Source: Linepithema humile (taxonomy: Eukaryota > Arthropoda > Insecta > Hymenoptera > Formicidae). Taken from it: a DNA stretch of 64,000 bases. This document shows positions 39,932 through 52,400 of this stretch, piece after piece. The stretch lies in assembly GCF_040581485.1 (NCBI RefSeq), contig NC_090132.1, positions 2,429,001 through 2,493,000 on the forward strand, given 5' to 3'. How positions within the stretch are numbered: the first letter of the stretch is position 1; each line of letters begins with the position of its first letter. The translations under genes and the position numbers were made by a program. The notes under the pieces are model-generated. The model ran no database searches and had not been told where the DNA came from. It worked only from the letters and a program-made list of their open reading frames with translations.

Positions 39932-42793
39932 TTTTTTTTAAACGTAATAATATCAGCCACATTAATAGAATAACTATCGATACACATACACTCATACCAA
40001 TACACACCCATATTACACCTCTTCCTCCCTCCCGCACCACATACATACACTGAGCCATGAATCTATTCAATAATTGACTATGGTTATATATAAATGCCTA
40101 TACAGTTAAAAAAGCAATCTGTGTACTGTAGATAAAGGTCCGGTTAGACCTAAAATAGCAACTTTCTAATGACGCTAGAAAAAAAACTGTCCATTTTTTT
40201 ACACTTTTTGATGAAGACTTTTGATCAGCACCTCATAAGCTACAAAATATCATAGTTTCAGTCAATTCGACTAAAACCACTTTTTTTATATGATTAGTGA
40301 GGGGTCTTTTAGTTATTATATACAGTCAACAATTAACGACTTTTGGAAGTGGATCCAACATGCTGACAACAAGCATCTGGACACAAAGTTTAAGAATAAA
40401 ACTATAAAAATGGTGATGGATACTTGGACAGAGAACAATTATCCAATACTATGGGTGCGAACACAATTAGTCAATACTCGAGACCTAGTTGTGAAAGTAT
40501 CACAAGAAAATAGTCATAAGCGTAATTGGCACAATTGGTGGATACTTGTTACCTGGTTTACGGATCATTTATTAACTTATTCCAATCGTATTACGCCTTC
40601 ACTCAGCAAGTGGTTACATTCAGATGACAAAATAATAACTTTAACGACTCTAGAAAGCGTGGACAGTTGGATCATTGTCAATACAAAACGATGTGGTAAA
40701 TATGTAGATTAAGTTGTTATATACAATTTCTATTATTTTGTATAATTTAACATTTAATTAATTATTTTATCTGCAGTTCTTTTAGTTTCGATATAATTTC
40801 TCTTATCAGTTATGTAAACATAATATTATTCAATAAAATATAAATTGTTTAATAATACTGAATCTAAGATAAGTAGTTTATTATTTATCTAAAACAAATT
40901 AGATTTATGACAACAATTTCTTGTGCAGTTTGTTGTGCAGTATTGTTTAGCAATGTGGTTTAAACAAAAAGAAATTCCCTAAAATTTATAATTTATTTCA
41001 TGTGTGTCTTTTATAAGATATTAAATTTTTTATACGCACACGATATATTTTAAAAACAGAAAAAAATTATTAATTCAAAATATTTTTTAATTATAAGATA
41101 AAAATTTAAAAATTAATAAAATTTATATTTTGAAATAGGATATTATCGCGTTCTCTATGATGTAGAAAATTGGCGAAGAATTGGATGGTTTCTGGAGACA
41201 AATGGTTCACGTATTCATGTTCTCAATCGCGCTCAATTAATCGATGACGCGTTTTACTTCCTGCTAAAAAAGAAACTCGATTTATCCGTATTCTTGAACC
41301 TAATAAAATTTCTTGCGCGAGATACGGATTACGTAGCATGGTATCCTATGTTTAAAACTTTGGAATACATGTCGCCTATTTTTGCATTTTATAGTCATAG
41401 AACCTGGAATCTTAAGGTATGAAGTATTAACAGGTTTGGTCATATTGATTTTAACAACATAAAATATTTTATCTCGTTGCATGTATAACATAGATATTAA
41501 AATTAATACTAATCAAAGTTGTAACTTATGATATAGCTTTTGAGGAGAAATAATAATATTGAATATATATATATATATATATACAATATCTTTCACAAGC
41601 TGATATAAAATTTGCATTGTTTATAATCATTTTTAGGTGCACTTGCTGAACCTCTTAGTATCACTTTTTGATCAAATAGGATACGATGCAAAACCTAATG
41701 AAGACAAACTTACCGAATGTTTAAGAGAAGAAGCAGCAAAGTGGGCATGTTTACTTGGTGATGTTGATTGCAAAACAAATGCAAACCAGAAATTAGATTG
41801 GCATCTCCAAAATCGAAAAGAGAACAGGTAATTCTTGTTATAATTATAATTTTTTTCTATTCTGATTTTTTTGCGTCTTGTGTATTAAATAAAACTGGAT
41901 TTTCAAAACGGCAAACTAAATCTTTGAACTCGTTCTGTAGACGTTTTAATTTATTTCCGAATGCTGTAGACTTTCACCAGGATGGAGGAAATGGACGTAT
42001 TGTGAAGGAATGGTAATGGGGAATAGTATGACGTGGCATAATGTGGCTTACGCATGGGACGAAGAACGTGATGATGCATTGTTAGAGTACTTAACGTGCT
42101 CTAATGATTTTTATATCGCTCTCAATTCTTTCAGAACATTAAAAGACACGAGTATAATAAAAAATGCACAACCCAAAGATCATGTTATACATTTTATGTT
42201 TTTTCTTGCAAAGTATGCGAATCACACAGCCATAATTGATGATATGTTAAATGACATTTTAACAGATGATAGACCTGAGTAATTATGTTTTTTAAATTAA
42301 TGTATAAATATTCTTGGCATAATTATATTTTATACATAACAATAAAAAATGTCATTTATTAGATGTGCTAGTTATAACAGCATCAATTTTAAATTTGCAG
42401 AGCAATAAGTGAGATTACTGCATTAAGTATTATTATTAATAATATATATACCACGGATGGACTTGACAAGGTAAATCTTACAAGTTAAATATTATAGTGT
42501 TGTGTAAATCCTTTGTTATTAAGTATTTTTATCATTTTATTGTTGAATGCGATACGCCTGCACGCATTCGCGCTCTCACACACACAATTACATGACGTCA
42601 ATTATTTTGACATAAAAATGAATTGATTCTTGACGGTAAACACAAAAATTATTTATTTTAGGTCGAGCATTATGTAAAAGAAAGAGAAGATCTACGCTCT
42701 ATGATTTTATCTAAGATTGCAGAACGCAAGAATCAATTCTCTAAGGTGGACATTTATGCACACGTTATTACACAACCAATTATAGATATTTAG
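36406..42793 (+). CDS. secreted M1 aminopeptidase-like pseudoenzyme, copy 3
   Basis: Predicted 919 residues from 11 exons: 36406-36914, 37579-38040, 38207-38390, 38645-38798, 39586-39673, 40313-40695, 41139-41416, 41637-41827, 41970-42278, 42401-42470, 42662-42793. Same phases and signal peptide as the other copies, no C-terminal anchor. Fold markers kept: QPNGAHRMFPCFELA (FDEP eroded), GYYRVLYD, WACLLGDVDC, WTYCEG. The active site is gone: QKVVR at 349-353, Asp372 as third-ligand equivalent, DSADG at 313-317; the tyrosine (Tyr434) remains. Compared with copy 4 the reading frame stops early: a TAC-to-TAG difference at 42791-42793 removes five residues. Intron 1 carries a solo-LTR-like insertion. 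Intron 5 carries a MITE, a long CA microsatellite and a replaced 3' half, yet the AG acceptor at 40311-40312 still keeps the frame. Confidence 0.92.
36953..37160. mobile_element. solo-LTR-like insertion in intron 1 of copy 3
   Basis: 208 bp starting TGTAGGC and ending GCCTACA (7-bp inverted ends, TG...CA). It is present in copies 3 and 4 but absent from copy 2, whose intact site reads ACAATTATGCAATATT. In copy 4 the flanks TATG and TACG look like a mutated 4-bp target duplication. Short TG...CA ends with a 4-bp duplication fit a solo LTR. Internally shorter than the copy 4 version. Confidence 0.55.
39356..39454. repeat. inverted repeat in intron 4 of copy 3
   Basis: AAATAAAATTACCGACTATA and, about 60 bases on, TATAGTCGGTAATTTTATTT form perfect reverse-complement arms. 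Copy 4 has a degenerate version near 49345-49435. Copy 2 shows only one arm, near 30068-30090. Probably a remnant of a small transposon. Confidence 0.6.
39701..39833. mobile_element. MITE in intron 5 of copy 3
   Basis: Arms of about 40 bases are imperfect reverse complements: ATGTTACGTTTTACGCACTG at the left, and as reverse complement of the right ATTGTTACGTTCTACGTACT, continuing through CACACTCTTTCTT. The same insertion lies at 50472-50606 in copy 4 and is absent from copy 2, so it predates the copy 3/4 duplication. Confidence 0.7.
39860..39930. repeat. (CA)n microsatellite
   Basis: About 70 bases of pure CA repeat followed by a T run, in intron 5 of copy 3 beside the MITE. It generates several false open frames on both strands. 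It is absent from the same intron in copies 2 and 4. Confidence 0.95.
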
Positions 42794-43818
42794 GTGAATG
42801 ATTAATCAATCAAATCGATATAACTTGACAACTGCAATGCATGTATTGAATATATTTATTCGCTTATGTATTATAATTCGATTTTAATGTGAAAATTTTC
42901 AATTTTATGATGTTATCTTATTTAAATTTATCACGTATACAACATAGCTGCTTAAAAGCGCGCATGTACTTGTGTATAATTTTTGAAGCGTTATCAATTC
43001 TATAACAATGTTACAAATGTTCGAATTTATAACACTGTTGAAAAAAAGAACAGAAATAAACGTAAGGAGAGGAATGAAAGATACAGAGAAATAGAAAAAA
43101 CCTTTCTAAAATATATTATCTTTTTATTCGAACAGCAATTACAACACTTTAACTGCCATTTTTCTTTACTAAATTACATCAGTGGTATTTATACTTTAGT
43201 TTTCTAGTTATAAAAGTTTGTTCAAAAACGATCTTTTTGACTAGTTACGCTTTTTGTCCCATCAATAAATCGTTTAGCATTTATAAGTTCTTGCAAAACG
43301 AGAATCTGTAAAATCTGAACGCAAACAGCACAAATGGTACTATCGTTGGAAGTACACGTAAGCATCGACCAACTCATCACAATGAACATACTATTTTATG
43401 TGATAACTGGCGATGGGTAGGCATGCATTGATAAACATGCAACACGTTGCATTATTTATCAAATTCATCTAGAGAATCATCAAATCCTAATTAAACTCTT
43501 TATACCCCACAAACATAAAACATGATATCTTTGGTCTACAAAAATAAACAAGTATATTACAAAAATATTCAAGCTTATCTACGATATTATCTTTGTTGCA
43601 AAGAAAAGGTTCATTGCTTCCAAATGTTCAATGTAAATATAATCATCATATATTTCGTACATATACTCTTTATTCAATGCTAACAAATAAACGAATTTTA
43701 TTTGGACAATAGCAAAATAGTAGAAAAAACATCAATTGTGAAATTTAAAACAATTATACGAAAATTATAAATTATCGTTCCTTCTGCGTTTTCTATTGAA
43801 TATTATAGCTATTAAAAT
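42794..43818. repeat. segmentally duplicated 3' flank (copy 3 side)
   Basis: About 1 kb downstream of copy 3 closely matches 53563-54597 downstream of copy 4, with scattered substitutions and a few short indels (for example ACTTCAGTTAT added in the second copy). The match ends at CTATTAAAAT, after which this side joins the truncated copy-1-type pseudogene. No gene is recognised; AATAAA occurs at about 43048. Confidence 0.85.
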
Positions 43819-45106
43819 TCAGCAAAAAGGTAAAAATTTTTGCAAGAGTTTTCTTTAGACTTTTATGAAAAAAATTGATTCGATGAAAATTTGTATAAAC
43901 ATATACATATTGACGCGCACACATGTCTTTGACATATAAATTTGTATAAAATTTACCATTTAATATTTTTTGGCACATATGGTGAAAATCTTAGGTGCAC
44001 TTCTTAATAAAATAGGATACGATGAAAAGTTTAATAAAGACAATCTTGCCAGATGTTTAAGAGAAGAAGCAACAAAGTGGGCATGTATACTTGGAGATCC
44101 TCTGCGCAAAAAATATGCAATTTAGAAATTTCATTTGCATCTTCAAGATTGTAAATAGAATAAGTAATTCTTGCTATAATTATAATTCTTTTTCAATTTA
44201 ATTTTGTTTGCATTGTACAATAAATTGTTAAATTTTCAAAACGGCAAACTAAATTAACGAATTCGTCCTTTGGACTTTTATTCTTTTTTTTATTGCTGCA
44301 GACTTTTATTGTGGTGGAAGGAATGGACACACTGTAAAGGCTTGATGACAGCGGATAGTATGATTTAGTATAGTGTGGTCAACGTATGAGACACGGATCG
44401 TGATAATACTCTTAAAACACTTACTGTGCTCTGACGATTATTATATTGTCTTTCAATCTATAACATTAATGTTGGACGATAATAACAATAACGTTATGAA
44501 TGTACGATCCAATGATAGTGTTCATTATTTTCTGTCTCTTCTTTCAAAAATGCAGATAACAATAATTTACTTGAAGATATACATGATCAATTTTTGAATA
44601 TAACTGCCAGGTAATGATATTTTTTTTATCAATATATAAATATTATATTTGCATGATTATTTTTTATACGTAATAATAATAGAAGTATTATTTCTTAGAT
44701 GTGCTAATTATAAGTGACATCACTTGTTAAATTACAAAGAAGTTACTGAGATTGATGTGTTAGATGTTATTATTAATCATATATATTGCAAAAAACAACT
44801 TCAGCAGATAAATTTTACAAATTAAATATTATAGTTATACAAGTTTTTTATTATAAAATTTTTTTATTATTATTGTGGAATGCGACACACTCATATTAAA
44901 TTATGTCATTAAATTATTCATTAGTTTAATGCGGAAATAAAATGTTTTTCGAGAATAAATAGAAAAAAACTTTTTTTAGGTTAAAAAGTTTGTAATCAAT
45001 AATTTGCCAGATCTAAAGTTAAATGTTCATTACAAGATTGAGACACGTATAACTAAAATTAATAGTTGAATCAAATATCTCCATATCGTTTCAAAATAGT
45101 TAGAGA
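43819..45106 (+). pseudogene. 3' fragment of a copy-1-type pseudo-aminopeptidase
   Basis: Homologous to the end of copy 1 from within intron 7 to the stop codon. Exon equivalents: exon 8 at 43973-44163, exon 9 at 44302-44610, exon 10 near 44739-44808 and exon 11 at 44980-45099. It is broken in many places. The exon 8 acceptor AG is TG (43971-43972). In-frame stops appear at 44123-44125 (TAG), 44366-44368 (Trp to TAG) and 44387-44389 (Trp to TGA). The exon 10 acceptor (CAG to CAA) and donor (GT to AT) are lost, and exon 11 has CGA to TGA. Everything upstream of intron 7 is missing. It marks a duplication breakpoint and is clearly non-functional as a protein gene. Confidence 0.9.
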
Positions 45107-45467
45107 TTTTGGATGTAGAGTATAGAACCGATCGCTAAGTAAATAAATGGAATTAATAAAAGATGACAACTGCGAAGCATGAATATCTTTTCTTGTTTAT
45201 ATATTACAACTCAATTTTGATATTAATATTTAAAATAAATTATAATATTTTATTATTAAATATAAGTATAACTGTAAAAAATAAATATATATAAGAAATA
45301 ATAATAATAATTTTTGTGAAATAAAATTTAAAATATAAAACATATTTGGCTTAAAATCTTACATGTTTTCAAGCAAAAGAATTTTAAATATGAAAGTGAT
45401 CGATTGAATTATATACTGACACTTTTACTGTGTGGTTTGACTTGTTGACCAATAATATAGACGTTAA
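45107..45467. other. spacer downstream of the pseudogene
   Basis: AT-rich spacer closely related to the sequence after copy 1 (25870-26240), including the TAAATAAATGGAA polyadenylation-like region. No gene seen. Confidence 0.5.
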
Positions 45468-45560
45468 CGACCTTAGAAGTTGTTTACACGACATTACTTA
45501 TTGTAACGTCGAATATTGATGTCGTTCAGTTTTCCGGGATCTCTCGAGAAGATAAGATCT
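45468..45560 (+). promoter_or_regulatory. promoter block of pseudo-aminopeptidase 4
   Basis: Conserved ACCTTAGAAGTTGTTTACAC, TTATTGTAACGTCGAATATT, TCAGT at 45526-45530, and a GATAAGAT (GATA-type) site at 45551-45558. It lies 0.92 kb before the coding start, behind a TTTATAG acceptor. Confidence 0.5.
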
Positions 45561-46448
45561 TCATTTCAATTGTTAGAAAGTACTGTGCTTCAACAATCAC
45601 ATAATTTCGTTGTACATGTAAAAACCAGAAAATTTGTGTACTGCCTTCTGAACATAGAATCAATGTATGCAACATAACGTAAATAGTTTCAAACATATAA
45701 TTTAATTTATCGTAAAATTTGTATATTTATAAATATTTATAATTTATTATTTTAGAACATTTTAATCAAAATAATAAAAATCATAAAATTTAATCGAAAT
45801 AATAAAAAGACATAATGTAAAAGTAATATTATGTTTAGACGTTTAAAATCGCTAATTCTTTTGTTTTAAGTTTGTACTATTTAATTTGCATTGCATATTA
45901 AATGTGAAACGTTTAATACTGCTTATCTATATTTTATTCCATACATTTTTTATAATAAATATTTTTGGCTAATCTAAAAAATTAAGTTAACCGATACATT
46001 AAGTAACCGACTCTAACCAAGAGAAAAAAAAGTTTTCTGATTTTTATAAGAATTTTTGATTAGAATATAGCTAGTACAGTTTGTTATGTAGACAATCTTA
46101 CAAACTACTTACGTGATACAACATATACACGAACAATAATATACTTTTTAGTTTTTGGTGATTTTTCGAAAGAAATAGTTACAATTACAAAGCTACATTT
46201 TTAATTTAAACAATTCTTTATGATAATGTGTTAACAACAACTAATTGTTAAAAAAAAAATATCATTTGAAGTTACTTTATAATACTATTTCAGTGTGAAA
46301 TGCGTGGCAGAAGTAGAGATAGTGTTAACATTATTTATTTTAATAAAATTAAATTGACAATTTTAACAAATTTTGTATCAATATTTCGCAAGAGAACTTT
46401 AAACTTTTAACAAATGCAATTTATGTTTTTATAGATACTTGAAACAAA

Positions 46449-49400
46449 ATGGCAAATCTACAAACGTTATTAAAATGCACTCTAATACTGATCATCAAAA
46501 CAGTTTTCTCTAACAGTCAAGATTTATTGCCGAAAGTCTTCCAGTTCCATGACACAAATGTGCCTAATCCCTTTCCAATACACTACGACATCGAACTGAC
46601 ATTCCTAGACATTGAGAATATATCAGAATATTATTTTAATGTCTCTGGCAACGTTTCTATTACTTTTCAAGTTATGACCAAACCAATCATAAGCTTCAAA
46701 ATGAACGTAGCACCATCAATAGATATATTTGCTAGAAACTTAGTAATGAAAGGCAACTCTGCGGAAACTTTTAATTGGACGATAAAACGCTATACAAATG
46801 AATTATCTTCGTATCAAGAGTGGGTTTTTAGAAAAAAACTTCAACGAGGAATGTACATCATGACATTGGAATATAAAAATATAGCATATGGTAATGAAAA
46901 AGGATTCTTCCGTATCCCTTACAAGATGCATAAGTTCCACACAGAAGACAATACACAGTAAGTAAAAATAAAAATATTAGACACATACAATTATGTGTAA
47001 GCGGCTAAGCAAGGGGAACAATAAACAACTCATAAGAAAAGTCTTCTTTTTTCAAATTAATACTTTATTCTGATATTAATGGTCGTTTCAGTTCGGGTTC
47101 CGGAATCCCGATTTCGTCAATTTCTTCTCTCGACTCTCGGTACTTTTTTTTCCGAGATTGACGTGTTCAGCCAAGTGATCCATTGAGCTGCTGGCACGCT
47201 TTCGAACATTAGTTGACACGCTTATCGATACAAATAAGATACACAGGATCTTGAGTATAGCGCGTATAAAATAAAATAACAAATCGATGATTCTAGAAGG
47301 CAAAAGCTTACATACGCAATATTATAAAAGCAATTTAAATTGAACGGATATGTTACAATTAAATAAGTCTTCTTTCTAAAAATAAAACATGCTAACAATG
47401 CTGTCCATTTAAAGTTTCATATTTTACGGCAAATATAATGAACATTATTTTATGTGTGACATATAGAATATGTATACAACAAAAGTACTACTATTCATAA
47501 GATAAAATAAAAGTGATAATAATACAAAAGCATGATAATTGTAAACAATTTTCATTCTTTTGTCATTTTGTTTCTAAAAATAATTTTGTTTATAAATTGC
47601 CTGCTCTTTTCTCTCATTATTATTCCCCTTCACTTCTCTACCCTGTTTTTCTTCTGCAATTTTTGTAATTTTATTTTAGAACAATGACAGTAAATTTATC
47701 ATTATCTAAAGTATTTTATTAAAATTTATTTAAGTATTTTATTTTATTATAGATGGTTGGTCGCAACAAATTCCCAGCCAAATGGGGCCCATCGAATGTT
47801 TCCCTGTTTCGAACTGGCAGGATCTAGAACAACCTTCAATATCTCTGTAAAAGTTCATAATAAGTATAACATTTTGACAAATAACGGAACGACACGTGGT
47901 TACTTTAATTATTCAGATGGCCTGCAAATGAAACGTTTTACAATCACAACTAAAATATTTGCTTATCAAGTGGCAATTTTAATACATAATTTTAACAACA
48001 CTAAGAAATTACAGTCAACACTAAAATATAGAATACACAGTAGAAACACGGAAATAGATATACATTATGCAAAAAAGATTATTAAAAATGTCACATTGCT
48101 TTTAAAAAATGAATGGACAGAAATAGATTCTTTATGGAAACCAGTTATAAATTATGCATTAATACCTGGTTTTCAATATGACAGCGCGGACGGTTGGAGA
48201 CTTGTTTTTCTTAGGTATATTGGACACAAAAATTTTCTTTATTTTATTGTTTTTATTGTTTTTAATAATTAGAATTAAAACATTTTAGTTACACATCTTT
48301 ATCTTACCATTAGTCCACAAAAATATTATTAATTTTGATATTTATAAAACTAATATAATAAAATTGCAATAATCTACAAATAATTTTTAGGGAAGAAAAA
48401 GCTATCTATAATCAAGAAATAGATACTTATGGGCGAAAAATAGCGGTGGCAAAATTTGTAGCACAAAAAGTGGTGCGCCAATGGTTAAGTAGTACAATCA
48501 GCCTCTCTAACTGGTCAAACCTGTGGTTGGACGATGGGATAGCTATATTTTTTGGAATGGATGCCGTTAATAAGGTAGTATTATAATTTTAAAATTTAAA
48601 TTTGAATCAATATAAGCCATTCCATATTATAAAAGAATAAGTAATTTTTATATCACTTTTAATTTTTGCAATAATAATACATTATTTTATTTCTATTTTA
48701 TTCAATTATTTTATTTTATTCAAAACAACAAAGATATTTTAAAGAGTTCTTCTACTTAGCGACGGCGACAATGCATTTGTTTAAGGAAATATTAATTTTT
48801 TATTAATCAATGTTTATTAAAACTTTTTAGACTTTTCCAGAACTTCAAATGTCAAATTTGTTGGTAGTTCAAGATATACATGAATCTCTCCATATCGACA
48901 CTGATTCTTTTATGAAACCTTTTTATTCGAATGTCAGCAATTCTGAAATTGATACATCACTTTACTTTACCCGTTACCTCAAAGGTAAAACTAAGATAAA
49001 TCATTAGAATCAAACATTGTCCATAAAATGTAAAATGTAAATGTCATCAAGATTAAAAAGTAAAATGAATACTGTTTCATAGTATTTATATATACGTTGT
49101 TGCAAAAAGAAGTGACCATAATTCTCGCATACTATTCTCTGTCATATGATATCATTTATTTTTTATTTATATTTTAATGAAAAATCCTAAATATAATATT
49201 CACAAAAAGCAAAGTCATTTTTTCGAGAAAGAAAATACTAATGTTGCCATAAAGTATGAAAAACATAATTGAAACTAAAAGTTGACATTTCTGCTACAAA
49301 ATCTACATTCGTAAACTTACGAATAATTTTATACGGATTATTTAAATAAAATGACCGTCTATATAATCGACTGTTTAATAACAAATATTTTTTTCACTTT

Positions 49401-52400
49401 TAGTTTATTATAGCCAGTTATAACCGGTAATTTTATTGAAATTGAAATAATTTTTATGACAATATAGAGCAGTGCTCGGAATTAGTCTGAACATTTCAGC
49501 CGATTTCCGTGGTATACGCCTCCTTTCCTCTCCTTACCGCGCGCGCCGCAGCCGCTAGGGCCAGCGCCGCCGAGCGTTAGGAGCGACACTATCTGATTAT
49601 GAGTGGGTTCTTTTCCCTATTTATTAAAATTTTAAAAAATGTATTAAAATTTATTAAAAATAAATTTTTTATTTTTAAATTTATTAAGTGGAAATATTTC
49701 AATAGATTTCCACGTCACCCATGAGATACTAATGCTGACGCGTTTTTTTTTTAAATGGTTTCCCCCGTAAACCTATTCCACTAAAGATAAAAATAAATTC
49801 TTAATTTAAAAAAAAATATATATAAAAGAGATTTTCTTAATTAGATTTTCTTAGCCTTTTATGAGAATGAACAATTGATGCAATAATGTAGATAGAAACC
49901 ACTTTTTGAAAAACGTGTCAGTATTAGTACCTCATGGGTGACGTAGAAATCTATTGAAATATTTCCACTTAATAAATTTTAAAAAAAATTTATTTTTAAT
50001 AAATTTTTTTAAATTTTAATAAATAGGGAGAAGAACCTACTCATAGAACCTAATCAGATAGTGCCGCTCCTAACGCTCGGCGGCGCTGGCCGTAGCGGCT
50101 GCGACGCGCGCGGTAAGGAGAGGAAAGGAGGCGTATACCACGGAAATCGGCTGAAATGTTCAGACTAATTCCGAGCACTGATATAGAGTGACGTGTCAAA
50201 TAATATATTAAAACTTTAAAAATCAAGTACAGACACAACACAACATAAACTCTTGTTATGCACAGAATTATTACATATGTATCAGTTTATGTTACAAATC
50301 ACATAATAATATAAATTGCCATTATTTAATTAAATTTATGATGTAAATTGTTCTAGCACCTGCTTTGATACGTATGCTGCATTATATGACGACTATGGAA
50401 TATGATATATTTAAAGAAGGTGTAGCTCACTTTTTATCAGCAACGTAAGTAATTGATATTATGAAAGTATAATGTTACGTTCTACGCACTCCACACTCTT
50501 TCTTTCCGCGATATTATTAGCTCTTTTCCCTTTTTCTTCTTTTAATAATTTTCTTGTATAACAATATCGCGGGAAGAAAGAGTGTGGAGTACGTAGGACG
50601 TAACAATAAAGCTGCACACCATTTCAAATATAGATAAACAAATCTCACATATTTAACTCATAAAAAGTTTCTGGCATAGTTTTTATTTTAATATTCCTTT
50701 TTTATTATTTCTATTTTATTATTGTTTTCTTTATTTCCCAATTATTTTACTGTATCATATTTTTTCTTCCAATAAACTATTTCTATCTTTCTTATATATC
50801 GTTGTACTCAAAGTATACTTTTACCTAGATAGCACAACATATCTAAAAGACGTCCAGAGGATTTTTTTGGGATTACAAGACGTCCTCTGGATATCCTTTG
50901 GATATATTTTGGACATATGAGCTGTCTGGGCATAAAGACTTTTATCGAAGTCATACGTAAAACTAATATTGGAAAAATTATTTGTCTTTTGCGCCATTGT
51001 TGTTTTTGAAGTGATCAATTTTTTTATTATTATTTTCTTATTATTATATTGCTAATAATTCTTTTCATATTTAGTTATAATCATCAGTCGACAATTGACG
51101 ACTTTTGGAAGTTGATTCAACATGCTGATGATAAGCATCTGGATACAAAGTTTAAGAATAAAACTATGAAAATGGTGATGGATACTTGGACAGAGAACAA
51201 TTATCCAATACTAAAGGTGCGCACACGTACAGATACTCAAAGTCTGGTTGTAAGAGTATCACAAACAAATAGTGATATATTTAATGAACACAAATGGTGG
51301 ATACTTGTTACCTGGTTTACGGATCATTTATTAACTTATTCTAATCGTATTATACCTGCACTCAGCAAGTGGTTACGCCCAGATGGAAAAAAATTGACTT
51401 TAACTACTTTAGAAAGCGAGAGCGGTTGGATCATCGTCAATACGAAACGATGTGGTAAATATGTAGATTAAGTTGTTATATACATTTTTATTATTTTGTA
51501 TAATTTAACTTTTATTTAATTTAATTCTTTTATCTGTACTTTACCTATACTTTTCCTATAATTTCTTTTATTTGTTATGTAAACATATTATTATTCAATA
51601 AGACATAAATTGTCTTATACTACTGAATCTAAGATAGATGTTAGTTTATCGTTTATACGTATAAAAGAAGTTAGATTTATGACAACAATTTCTTGTGCAG
51701 TATATTTTTTAGAAATGTTGTTTAAAGAAGTAATTTTTTAAAATTTATAATTTATTTTATGTATTTCTTTTATAAAATTGTTAATTTTTTCTACACCTAC
51801 AATATATTTTAAAAATTAAAAAAAATAATTAATTAAAAATATTTTTTAATTATAAGATAAAATATTAAAAAATAATAAAATTTCTATTTTGGAATAGGAT
51901 ATTATCGCGTTCTCTATGATGTAGAAAATTGGCGAAGAATTGGATGGTTTCTGGAGACAAATGGCTCGCGTATTCATGTTCTCAATCGCGCTCAATTAAT
52001 CGATGACGCGTTTTACTCCCTGCTAAAAAAGAAACTCGATTTAATCTATTTCTTGGACCTAACAAAATTTCTTGCGCGAGATGTGGATTATGTAGCATGG
52101 TATCCTATGTTTAAAGCTTTGGAACACATGTCGCGTATTTTTGCATTTTATAGCCAAAAAATCTGGCATCTTAAGGTATGAGAAGTATTAACAGATTTGG
52201 TCATATTCATTTCGACAACATAAAGTACCATATTATGTCTCGTTGCATGTGTAACATAGATATTAAAACTTAAACTAAACAAAGTTGTAATTTATGATAT
52301 AGCTTCTGAGGAGAAATAATAATATTGAATTTATATAAATATTTTACACAAGCTGATATAAAATTTGTATTATTTAACAATTTTAAGACACGCTTGCTGA

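Noticed and set aside
39640..40053. Open frames of Cys-Val or Thr-His repeats on both strands
   Set aside because: Translations of the CA microsatellite at 39860-39930.
43793..45106. Possible fifth functional aminopeptidase-like gene
   Set aside because: Only exons 8-11 are present, with several in-frame stops and lost splice sites; called a pseudogene fragment.
49470..50180. GC-rich foldback considered as a structured non-coding RNA
   Set aside because: Exact terminal repeats and a perfect 8-bp target duplication identify it as a hAT-type transposon.
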